A stretch of 64,000 nt of DNA from Scleromitrula shiraiana (Eukaryota > Ascomycota > Leotiomycetes > Helotiales > Sclerotiniaceae), in contig JABELC010000009.1 in the NCBI GenBank assembly GCA_028455995.1, forward strand, positions 1,550,001-1,614,000, read 5' to 3'. Position 1 is the first letter of the stretch, and each line of letters starts with the position of its first letter. The notes below the pieces were generated by a model, which was not told the origin of the DNA, searched no databases, and was given only the letters and a program-made list of their open reading frames with translations. Both the position numbers and the translations under genes were made by a program. Shown here piece after piece: positions 22,850 through 32,421 of this stretch.

Positions 22850-23970
22850 TCCCTCAATCTCATGTCTTGCAGATGATGCTTATGGGTCTGCCAAAGAATC
22901 ATTGCCGTCATACATATAGCGACCACGCCGAATACAATCGTCAGGCCATTGCTGATTGTAAGGCCAGTGCCAGGTATGTAGCATGGATATTCGAATCCTA
23001 ATGTCTGGTTATTCAGTTCGTGGAATACTGCTTGGAAAGTCTTTAGTACAGGCGCTTATATCATGAGATGTGGTGGGGACTTTTACTCGTGTTATAAGTG
23101 ATATACATTGTATGATCTGGTTGATTGATCTGCTGTACGAAGATATTTCTTATGACCTCAAATGCTGGAGTCTGTTGAAGCAACTCTTCCTTGTAGGAAG
23201 TAAAGTCGTTATATATTCCATTTTGGCCCACGGGCGAATCGTTGTCTAAGGGTTGTACATAATCCTAGATCTCTGTGCGATTAGCCGTACATTGGCATGG
23301 CATTTTTTCAAGTAGGTTGGCAGCTTCACCCAACCGGATTGTATAATTCTCATTTGCCTGCAATATATTCCTCTGACCTCATTCCATTATAGCCGTCTCA
23401 AAGAACTTCAATCAATCTACAGGACGTCCAGTAGCAGTACAAGCGGAGTCCCTATGGGACGGTACATCCCATGCACAACTCAGGGAAAATAGCCACTTTC
23501 GGAACGAACGTTGCTGCATCTCGCCGAGTGCACGGTGATGATCACTACTTATGTCAAAAAGTCCAATTAGAGGTTTCCCCACACTCGACGGCGGTCTTGC
23601 ACTAGTATGTCTACCGTCATATTACTCCCATGTACCAATCCTCAAACAGCTAGTCAGTAGCTTAAGCTCTTGCGCGTTCCTGTTGTTGCTTCAAATAGTT
23701 TCTCGATTGTCGAATCGGAATAATAATTTGGAAAGTAGTATTTACGGCGAATACCTGGGATTTAGCATCAAGCTAAAGCTAAGGTTGCCCAAAGGAGGTT
23801 TTTTCAATGCAACCTACCGATCATACACTTGTTGGCGGGGTGTTTTAAACATCGCTTCATGCACTACTCTCCTAAATCTGTTAAGCATGATATGTTGTAG
23901 TACAAGTACAACATGTCAACATGTGGGGTCGATTGAAAACTTTGTCATCCATATATCTCATCGTTGAAAT
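22835..23970 (-). pseudogene. Decayed membrane-glycoprotein gene
   Basis: Coding sense is obvious on the minus strand but is scattered over frames with several stops. Successive pieces read KPLIGLFDISSDHHRALGEM, LFSLSCAWDVPSHRDSACT, then NENYTIRLGEAANLLEKMPC and GIYNDFTSYKEELLQQTPAF. After a frameshift comes FQAVFHELNNQTLGFEYPCY, a membrane segment (NGLTIVFGVVAICMTAMILW) and a short basic tail ending at about 22835. Cys pairs and N-x-T sequons followed by one C-terminal membrane span suggest a cell-surface protein. Family not recognised. Confidence 0.6.
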
Positions 23971-25479
23971 TATATATGCAAATTATCGACAATATATTGT
24001 GTCTTCATATAGGAGATTTCTGATCTGAGGTTCATGTTTAGAATATCGAAGTACTGTCTTGATGATGCGCCCAAGACGAGTGCATGTTAGAGAACGACCC
24101 AAGATCTCCGAGCTGGGCGAAGAAGAAGAAAACTTGTCCATTTATATTTGATGACTTCTCTTAATATTGAACAAATACAAGATTGATTTATCTGTTCCAA
24201 TTGTCTAATATTCAAGTACGTTTTGATTGTCTGAGGTTGGACTGGATTCTATGACATAATTAATGTTTGACACTTAATCAGACATTCTCGTTGTCCAAAA
24301 CTGAACTGGATACTATGATATATCGAATGCCCAATGTTTAATCGGACAATACAAACTTTTGATTGTTCAACTGAAGGGTGATCATGAATGTATGTATCCT
24401 CGATGGTGTGAGCTCTTGATAGTGTGCTGATATCGTTCTAATATTCGAGAGGTTGCTCACAACACCACTAAGCTTCCCAACTAAGATTCAATCGAGAAAG
24501 AGATACTCATAACACCTATCCTCACTCATGAATTTCGAATAAACTAATAAGAACTCATGATTGTATCGACCCATTGGCGAATGGGAAGTCAAAGACGATC
24601 CGATAAACTCCTAACCAGACCACCCGAACCTACCTCAATATCCCCAACCACAATGTTCTGCTCGGTGAAAACAACTTCAGTTAGCAGCTACATAGGAGAT
24701 TTCATATCCAAACATCACAACCATTTGAATATACTCCACATCCAGGAGATGAAACCCCCTTTGCATACAGATGCAGTCTCATTCGAATGATCTTCCCTTT
24801 TCAATCAAATATACACCCTTTCATTCGAGCACATAATTTTCTACTGGAATCACTCTCTCGTTAGAATCACTCTCTCGTTGGGATCACTCTCTCATTGGGA
24901 TCACTCTCTCATTGGAATCACCTTTTTATTGGAATCACTTTTTTGTTGGAACGCTCTCTCATTGGAATAATCTCTCATTGAACAGCCTCTTCCCCACTGG
25001 TATGCAGCTTATAACGACGACAACAATCTCAATTCAAACTGATCCGTATCCCGTCAATGTTCTCTACACACTTATCTTGTACGATCAATTTCGAATTTGT
25101 CCCGGATACTATTTTTTGAAACCTACCGACTTGAGCAAAGTGAACGTTTTGAAATTGTTCCTTCGTATAGTATGTTTACCATATAAATAACCTTCTATAG
25201 CTTTGATTCAACCATCTGTATCTGCTGGTGACGTCGTTTGTTCTCTGAAGTGTCCCTGGACATTATCCTCTTCGGCAGACTTCAAGCATCAGCTTGCTGC
25301 GCAATTCGAGTACATATGGATGCAAATAATTACACTGAAGTCCGAAGAAGCGAGTAATTGCTCTTAGTTGTGCACAACGATGTGCCATATCAACTCTGCA
25401 TAGTGTGTCCTGGTAAGCTTCTTACTCCTTATCATTCTCTACTGTCAGAATTCGTCGGGATCACACAGCTAATAATTCT
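23971..25479. other. Gene desert
   Basis: No intact gene. Holds the 17-bp minisatellite at about 24845-24975. Some stretches may be remnants, but I could not find a coherent frame. Confidence 0.5.
24845..24975. repeat. Degenerate 17-bp minisatellite (GGAATCACTCTCTCATT)
   Basis: About seven or eight diverged head-to-tail copies of GGAATCACTCTCTCATT, several with G for A or T-runs in place of CTCTC. The copies are clearly related but not identical, so the array is old. Confidence 0.8.
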
Positions 25480-26065
25480 AAAGCCATGCCACGCTAATAT
25501 GGAAGTTAGAGATATAACCTTCAATCTCAACGGCAGATTCCTCCTTCTTATTCTTCTTCTCTCGGATTTGGTAGAACTTCACTTACTCTCAGTCGCCCAA
25601 TCGTACAAACTATTGTGCAATAAGAAGTATTTATTATTCCAAGTCTTTCCGATACCTGGCACCTGGTCAATCCAAGCTGGTATGCTTTTCTCAATATCCC
25701 CATAAAAACATAAAGAGCCTAACATTGCACTATTAGCATCACACCGAAGTGACTTCTGACTGTCGAGCCATTCTATGATAACACTTTACGTTTGCAATTG
25801 GTTGAGATATTGGCTATCTCCATGAATTACACGAATCGAAGTTGGATGGGTATGAGAAGGTATTACTACTGTTTCAATGCACAGATGCCTTTCAGCTCGT
25901 GTGGTAAATTTTATCCTGATCAATCCATTATACGCGACTAAGTTAATTCTGGTTGCATCATTTGGACATTTTATATTTCATAAATCTGGTCTTGGATGAT
26001 GAGATAGAGAGCAGCAATAAATCTCTCTACTTTTGCGTCTGTGTCGTCTGAGGTTTATACGATTT
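25480..26065 (-). pseudogene. Decayed gene remnant, family unknown
   Basis: On the minus strand a frame from 25977 to 25579 reads as protein over 133 codons with one internal TAA (25786-25788). Pieces include GLIRIKFTTRAERHLCIETV, HPTSIRVIHGDSQYLNQL, then RCDANSAMLGSLCFYGDIEK and SIPAWIDQVPGIGKTWNNKY. Upstream, VERFIAALYLIIQDQIYE lies in another frame, and downstream FYQIREKKNKKEESAVEIEG in a third. A GTAAGT at 25580-25585 could be a real donor. Not recognised. Confidence 0.5.
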
Positions 26066-27329
26066 CGAGTAAGTACACAAGCCTTCCTCTTCGCCGCCAA
26101 ATTCAAAACTCGCATCGAGTTAGAAAACCCATTGGATCGGAAACCTTACCGCTTCTTAAAATGCTCTCGACTGACAAGACTTCACAAGTAGCAAAGAGTG
26201 AGCATCCATTTGTCTGTAGCCTCTCATGCATCAACTTTCTTACCGAATTTGTGAATAATGGCTAATTGGTTCGGGATGAAGTTGAGTAGCTACGCATCAT
26301 GATGCTATAGTATAAACGCAGGGATTGTGGAGCCAGGAATTTTTGCGCATCCTAGAGATGCAAGCTGCTTAAATTCAGCCTGTGAATTTGATCTTTCTGT
26401 ATTGATTGATTGATGGGTCGTATCCGAAGAAGCTTTCTAATAAGGAAGAGACTTGAGTAGTAAGTGCTCCTAATGTCAACAGTTAGATCTACGATCTTCG
26501 ATGATAATGGAGTGACATAGTTATTGACAACAACATACTAGTATATATGACAGTAAAACACTGCAAGCTCGAATCTTCCACGCGGGTTTTTCAATATCGA
26601 CAATTCACCTAACAAAGAATGATACACAGATTAAACAGTGAGTGGCCAAATAAGTTGAGTGAGACTATCATTATGAGTGCTGCTAGTTTTGGACCAGCGA
26701 AACTGAATGTTAGAGGTTTTAACAGTATCAGGACTCAGTTCAGTATCGCACTCTTGCCAATGAGCTTAACACATCTACGTTTCGTCGGCATCCACCGTTC
26801 CACTCGCTCCTACATATCTGCACTCTAGCCCGATATACACCACTCTGGACTCACAAGCTTTATCGGTGCATCAATATAGAACTATTCCATTTATGATAGA
26901 GTACTGCTGGTGGGGTAGCCTCTCAAATACGACAGCAAAATGTGACAGAGATATCGAGTGCATACGAATGATGAAGGCACATAACTCCTGGATGATTAGA
27001 ATCAGATGAAAATAATCGATGGATATGGCGATTTGTGGGGTTCGCACCAGGGTGTTACAAGGTGCAAGGGAAGGAAGAAAGGGCGGATGCATTTTAGCTT
27101 CAGGCAGTTGCTGCATATTTATATGGTCGTTTGTACGACGAATATAAAATTACGTTAGCAATTGAGTTGGGTGTGAGCACATATCAAACATCAGATAGCT
27201 TTTTGTGGAAGCAGAGTTAGAAGAATGCAACAAGATTCAGATCATAACAATGCCATTGAAGTAGACAGGAAACTGATTAATAATTCTGGGTTAGTGTATG
27301 TAGTTGTTGCATTATTAAATCATTAATCA
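26066..27329. other. Gene desert
   Basis: No intact gene or RNA. Probably contains further decayed sequence. Confidence 0.4.
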
Positions 27330-28031
27330 ATTTTGAAGAGAAAGCGAGACATAGGACTTGACTATATACCGGCTATTGTGAACTTGCTACGCTTTGGTGC
27401 AAGCCCCGATAATGGGGACTATGCTGAGGATAGGGGCGATTATTTCAGTCTACTCTTTCAGGTAGCAGAGCAAAGGGTCAATTGCTTCAACTCAGGTTAG
27501 ACTCTGATGGTGCATCTCAGGAAAGAATCCAGACTTGTGTTGTGTATTGAGTGCAACTACAAAAGAATCGATTTCAATCTAGCATTTTGGACTACGGATG
27601 CTATGTGATACAAGGGAAAGTGTGGTGCAAAGGGTGCAGAAATCCGTAGCATACCGGTCGATTCTACCATCATTTGGGTAAACTCGAGAATCGACAAATA
27701 GCTTTGGAAAGGGACGGGCTATCTTTTCAGGCAACACAACGGGTGGATAGTGCGATCAAATGAGGTAAATTGAAAAGTCCTGGATACCATTGAGAATATA
27801 ACGAAACATGAGAGACTGGCAAAGAAGATGAAGAGAAGGGGAGATTGAGAGAAGTTTGAGTTGATGGTTGCACCTATCGAAGATTGGCAGAGGAAGGAAG
27901 ATGGCGAGTTGCTATTTGAAGATGGAGACTGCTTCTGAAATCAGGACTTTGAAGAGTTTGAGGAATTGGTCGAAGGGTATGATTGAGCTCGCAAGCGTAA
28001 AAAATATTTGAGGACGGTAGGATTTCTCTAG
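27327..28031 (+). pseudogene. Long decayed coding sequence with seven premature stops in one frame
   Basis: One plus-strand frame keeps coding sense from about 27327 to the stop at 28029-28031 without any frameshift, but holds TAG or TGA at 27498, 27606, 27699, 27771, 27846, 27936 and 27984. Pieces: YIPAIVNLLRFGASPDNGDY, RKESRLVLCIECNYKRIDFN, then EIRSIPVDSTIIWVNSRIDK and GTGYLFRQHNGWIVRSNEVN. It ends acidic then basic (DGELLFEDGDCF ... ARKRKKYLRTVGFL). All stops are one C-to-T step from Arg or Gln codons. The N-terminal part probably lies in an upstream exon not found. Family not recognised. Confidence 0.7.
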
Positions 28032-28424
28032 ATATACAAAGATCAAACAGATACTGTAAAACTTCTAACGTTATAGAAACTTTTAGAAATTAAGATTTAA
28101 AGCCTACTAAATATCTTAGCCCAGAGCAAGCACCTAGAATATTAAAGATGTAAATCTTATTTGAATATTAAATTATCTTTTTATGTTATAGAAGAAAATT
28201 CGCATTATAACTCACAAAGTATTTTGAAATGAAATTATATATCTGATTCTATTCAATAATTAGATCTTAACAAATGTCCAAGATCAGATTAGACATTTGA
28301 TAGACTCATCTTAGATTAACTCTAACCAATTATGCAAATTTCCATATTTCCACATATACTCCCATTATCCTCAAGAATTAAGTACTAACTGCTTTCTCAA
28401 GATTCATTCGATCTACGTCCTCTT
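28032..28424. other. AT-rich spacer
   Basis: No gene seen. Confidence 0.5.
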
Positions 28425-28709
28425 CTACTTTTTCAACCCGTGTGGACTAGGTAAAGTGCAATTGCTACCCATCTTCATCTCCCATCGCTTCTTCAAATGC
28501 TTCCAATTTTGTTCCATAAACTTTCTTATCTCGTCAATCTCCTTCTCGAAACCCATCGGTCTCCCAACGACAAGTATCTTCCACACTTTCGTATCATCCT
28601 CAGTCACGCTCACTTTGCCCACTGTCGCACCCTCATGTTTGTACCACTCAGCCTCAGATAATAATATGAATTCTTCGCTGTATTTCTCTCCCACATCGAT
28701 GTTCTCCAT
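28425..28709 (-). CDS. Possible small protein of unknown function
   Basis: ATG at 28707-28709, 94 codons, single exon, no internal break. The composition is balanced and charged, with an alternating pattern of a folded protein (FILLSEAEWYKHEGATVGKV, then KVWKILVVGRPMGFEKEIDE). No motif is recognised. It lies in the gene desert between decayed sequences and could be a fragment of a larger lost gene. Confidence 0.35.
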   Translation of the reverse strand: MENIDVGEKYSEEFILLSEAEWYKHEGATVGKVSVTEDDTKVWKILVVGRPMGFEKEIDEIRKFMEQNWKHLKKRWEMKMGSNCTLPSPHGLKK

Positions 28710-29844
28710 TTTAATCCTCTTCTCTAGATATTACAGAACTTGCTTATTATCTTCGAATGATTTAACGTTCTGATCTGAAAATCCATCAATTGGTAGAATG
28801 AAAGGTTGAGGACTCGATCAGATCGTTTGGATTGAAGAGTCTTCATAAATTTGATAAGCTTCCGGAGGCGCAGGTGTTGTTCAATGCAGCATCTATTTAG
28901 TAAGTCCTATATAAGGCGGATCACAAATTCATGGCACAACGCGATCAAGTTGGGATTGACGTAGAATTGAGTGGATGGCATCTTTCTGATTTTGGTTTTG
29001 TATTCGGTGGTGAGGTTGAATGCGCTGTTGGTGGAAATACAAGAGAGGGGCTTTAGGAAGTAAGAGGTGTTATATATGATTTGGGTTTGAAATATTATTT
29101 CAAATGTTGTAATTATGATTGTTGTTGTGAAGGTGATATGGTATTGAAGAAGTAGGAGATTGGAGGATAGAGATGTTTATGGGTGGTGTAGTTTGGGTAC
29201 TAAGGTAATGCTAAGCTCTCGTTAAATACTAACACAATACTAGGTATGAAGTATGGATACGGAGTAACAATTCCTGTGGGAAATAGAAAATTGTTAGAAA
29301 TGAAATGGAAGGTGCGTCCGTAGTACTCGTGAGGTCTATATAGTTAATAGAGTTCGTTTGTCAGTAAAACAGTATGCTAACCCATCTACACAATTACCCC
29401 TCTCATCATGAATCATGAAGAGAACTTGACGGAAGATCTTTGCATCATAATCGCGGGGTTGACAATTGTTGTGGGTCAACTATCTCCTTAACGGTGGTCT
29501 GGACCTCGCTAGTCGCGGCATTTGCTCAGGTGGGATTGGGCATTCCATAATTATCTCGTCGTTCATAGGCTACTTTGAATGCCCTAGTAGGGTATTGTGC
29601 ATAGTTCTGAGGATAGTGCACGATGGTTCAACTCTGCACTGGGTCAATCGGTTTTCGCACTGCGAAAGTTTCGGACGAGTTGATTTTGGTAGAAGCTAAG
29701 GGTATAGTACACTCCAAGTTTTCATATATTATAACGTGTGCTCTCCATGAGGATGCAAACTTGAATCAACCATCCTCTTCTTTCTCCTTAAACACCCATC
29801 AAATTCCAATCAAGCCCATCCAACGATCCGAAAATCAAGTCACA
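28710..29844. other. Gene desert
   Basis: No supported gene. The last 60 bases (C/A-rich, CATCAAATTCCAATCAAG) look like the leader of the gene that starts at 29845. Confidence 0.45.
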
Positions 29845-30402
29845 ATGGATCCAAGACAACCAAAAACAGAAGATGCTCTTTACAACATGATTAAGAGTGG
29901 AGGTCATATAGATTTCTCATTTGCATGTGGGAGAGCAAAATACAACGCCACCTTGCGACATAAAGAGAGCCCGTAAGATAAACTTCGCTGAAACTTGATT
30001 GTGGGATGCTAATTATAGCTTAGCGTTCGTCCTACTCTTCCATCGAATAGTCGTGGAAGCACAAGCTCGTCGACTCTTGTTCCTCCGTCGACTCTCGGCC
30101 CTCCCGCTCCTCCTTCCCTTGCTCCGGCTGGCCATTCCTCGGGCCGGATAGCCATCGATGCCCCTGCCCCTCCAGCTGGGCCTCCCGCTCTTCCTTCTCC
30201 CGCTCTTCCTTCTCCCGCTCCGGCTGCTACTCCGTCGATTCTTAGCCTTCCGTTGCACACCCCTTCAGCCTCAGAGGGTACCGGTGAAAGTAGCTCGGAG
30301 TTGTCTATTTTTTCTCTTTCGTCCGCCAGTACTCCAGCTTCAGAGATCTGGCCGAGACGTCCGCCACTACGTCGGGGTATAGCATGGCCAGTTAGACTCT
30401 AA
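29845..30402 (+). CDS. Small protein with BTB-like start and Pro/Ser/Ala-rich tail
   Basis: Exons 29845..29972 and 30024..30402 give 168 residues. The intron has donor GTAAGA, a GCTAAT branch and acceptor CTTAG. Exon 1 (ALYNMIKSGGHIDFSFACGR, then KYNATLRHKESP) resembles the opening strand and helix of BTB/POZ domains, where S-G-x-x-D-x-x-x-x-C-G is common. The rest of the BTB fold is absent. Exon 2 is low-complexity Pro/Ser/Ala (PALPSPALPSPAPA) and ends in a basic RPPLRRGIAW tail. It may be a truncated or chimeric gene. The BTB assignment is tentative. The second-exon frame, open over 126 codons in GC-rich DNA unlike its surroundings, supports coding. Confidence 0.5.
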
Positions 30403-30726
30403 AGCTTGGTTCTTTCGAGCTTTGGTCGGCATCGCTTGATATTTAATTTGAATTGGAAATTATAATTGAGCGATATAGGAGTCGGAGGTTATTCAATACA
30501 GGTCAATATGACGAAGATATCAAAGGCGTTTGGCGGTTTGACTTCATACCTGATATGGGCAGCTGTCATATGTTTTGGGGATTATGTACAATATGAGACA
30601 AGGGGCATGTAAGGCTATTATATCTAGAGTAGATGTTATTATTTGTACTCACATGTTAATGTGTCCGAGCTGGGATTAATCCGAACACTATGACTCCAAA
30701 ATCTCCCAAAATGCTACACTCGTAAT
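30403..30726. other. Short spacer between convergent genes
   Basis: No feature recognised. Confidence 0.5.
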
Positions 30727-31674
30727 TCATAAATCTACATCGTGCGTATGATCCTCCTTTGCATCTACAATAGAAATTGCTTCGTTCTTGGGTATTGAGG
30801 CATCTTCCTTCTCGACAAGCACACACTCCTCCTCCTGAGCTTTTGTTTCTTCCGCCTCGAGATGTTGCGCATAATCTTTCCATAACTGCTCGACCGGTCT
30901 TCCACATAATTCCGTCCAAAAGCGCTTTTCTTCATATCTCTCAATTCTCAACTTCTCATTCAATCTGCGGATGGTCCCTTTTCCAAATCTCTTCTCCAAA
31001 TATTCCAAAAAGTATCCAGTGTGTTGATAGCCCGCATCCCATTTACCACCAGCTTCCTTCTTCCAATGAGGTGGGCTCAAGTCTGCATTTAGTCGTACCC
31101 AATCGGCGATACCTTCTATTAGACCCCCAGGGCAAGTACCAAATGCATTGTATTGATAGCAATGGACCATCTCATGGGTTAAGACACCCATTATTTCATG
31201 TTTCTTGCGTTCCGCCCCAATTGCATGTTGTATATAATCCAACGAGAAGTGTATTTCTTTGTGATCATTATCTAGGTCACTGCCAGTGGTATAAGCAACA
31301 CCTTCCATGGAACGTAAAACGAGAGTAACGGAACGCGTTGGGGGAAGGGTAGTAGTAGGACAATGAGGAGATTCGTAGAGTAAAGTAAGTACACTTTGAA
31401 TGGCGGCTGAAAGGGCGGTATTCGCAATGACGGCGGTCAAGAAAGTTTGGGATCCTTCATGGTTAAGATCCCGTATCTCAAGTCGTAGCTTAGGTAGAGG
31501 GAATGTAGACTCAATGGAGCTATCGGTTTTAGTAGATGTCGGTACTGGCATCTCTTTAGATGGAGGTATTGGAATGGGGATGGGAGTCGGGGTCGGGGTA
31601 GGTATGGGAACACTAGATGATTGAGGCATGAATATGGGTGGAGGTAGTGGACTTGTTGCGGGGTGAGTGGGCAT
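30727..31674 (-). CDS. Basic secretory protein (PBSP) family metallopeptidase-like protein
   Basis: Single exon, 315 residues, ATG at 31672-31674. The family signature is intact: LTHEMVHCYQYNAFGTCPGG, with zinc-ligand candidates His167 and His171 and catalytic Glu168, then LIEGIADWVR (Glu187 and Asp191), a gluzincin-type third-ligand region. YQHTGYFLEYLEKRFGKGTI and FWTELCGRPVEQLWKDYAQH follow, as in fungal and plant members. The first 60 residues are Pro/Thr-rich with a PIPTPTPT repeat and no signal peptide, so despite the family name this copy is probably cytosolic or nuclear. The tail is acidic. Peptidase activity of the family is inferred from fold and motif. Confidence 0.88.
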   Translation of the reverse strand: MPTHPATSPLPPPIFMPQSSSVPIPTPTPTPIPIPIPPSKEMPVPTSTKTDSSIESTFPLPKLRLEIRDLNHEGSQTFLTAVIANTALSAAIQSVLTLLYESPHCPTTTLPPTRSVTLVLRSMEGVAYTTGSDLDNDHKEIHFSLDYIQHAIGAERKKHEIMGVLTHEMVHCYQYNAFGTCPGGLIEGIADWVRLNADLSPPHWKKEAGGKWDAGYQHTGYFLEYLEKRFGKGTIRRLNEKLRIERYEEKRFWTELCGRPVEQLWKDYAQHLEAEETKAQEEECVLVEKEDASIPKNEAISIVDAKEDHTHDVDL

Positions 31675-32421
31675 AATGCGGGTTGAAGTGTACCGTGTGT
31701 CGTGTATAGGTAAGGTTCAGGTTGTTCTAGACAGGACAGTGCTCAGTCTTGGTGGTTTGTAAGGTTGCAAGGGTCCCTTCACGATATCTTCAATCCCTGG
31801 GGATTATGATGGAAGCGATTTACTGGTAGCTATAGACCTAACCTTATATGAGAACTGAGGATATATTCATAGATAAGATGTCGGTCGTCATGAGAAGTAG
31901 CATATAATACATAGGTATGTATGTATATAAACCCATCAAATTTACTCTCGAACACGTCTCAGTAGATTGTAAACAATACCTATGTTTGAAGTCAAAGCAA
32001 TGATTTGTTATTATCTACATAGTAATTATCTACATAGTAATTATCTACATAGTAATTATCTACATAGTAATTATCTACATATAGTACTTATCATGCAGGG
32101 GCTATTCTCTCATGTATAGTAGATTTTTAGGACTAGCGTAGCTTTGTCTGGCCAACCACAATTTGTTTTGACGCGACAGAATTATATCCAATTCATTTTC
32201 ATGAAGCTGCCAAAAAAGTTCAACAACATAAAATTATTGGTGAGTGAATCAATTTCTCTTAGTCTCATTTGTTTTCATATTGTCCAAACATAATTCCCAT
32301 AGTATTTGGATGCGACACACAATATATCATCTCCTAACTTGACACTTATTGACAGCATATCAATAGATACATATATCTTGAGAATTGATCAAGTTTCTAC
32401 CGTTTCACCCCCACCTCAATC
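31675..32421. promoter_or_regulatory. Divergent spacer between PBSP and STU1 genes, with minisatellite
   Basis: Both genes are read outward from this 750-bp region, so it holds both promoters. A 15-bp tandem repeat is at 32010-32084. No specific control element is recognised. Confidence 0.45.
32010..32084. repeat. 15-bp minisatellite (ATTATCTACATAGTA)
   Basis: Five head-to-tail copies of ATTATCTACATAGTA. The first four are essentially identical and the last ends in ATATAGTA. About 340 bases upstream of the STU1 start codon. Confidence 0.9.

Noticed and set aside
26871..27116. 81-codon minus-strand ORF
   Set aside because: No ordered motif pieces nearby and no second exon; not enough to call even a remnant.
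30009..30260. Gly/Ala/Arg-rich minus-strand ORFs
   Set aside because: Antisense of the PALPSPA exon; the plus frame has an intron-supported start and the minus frames do not.
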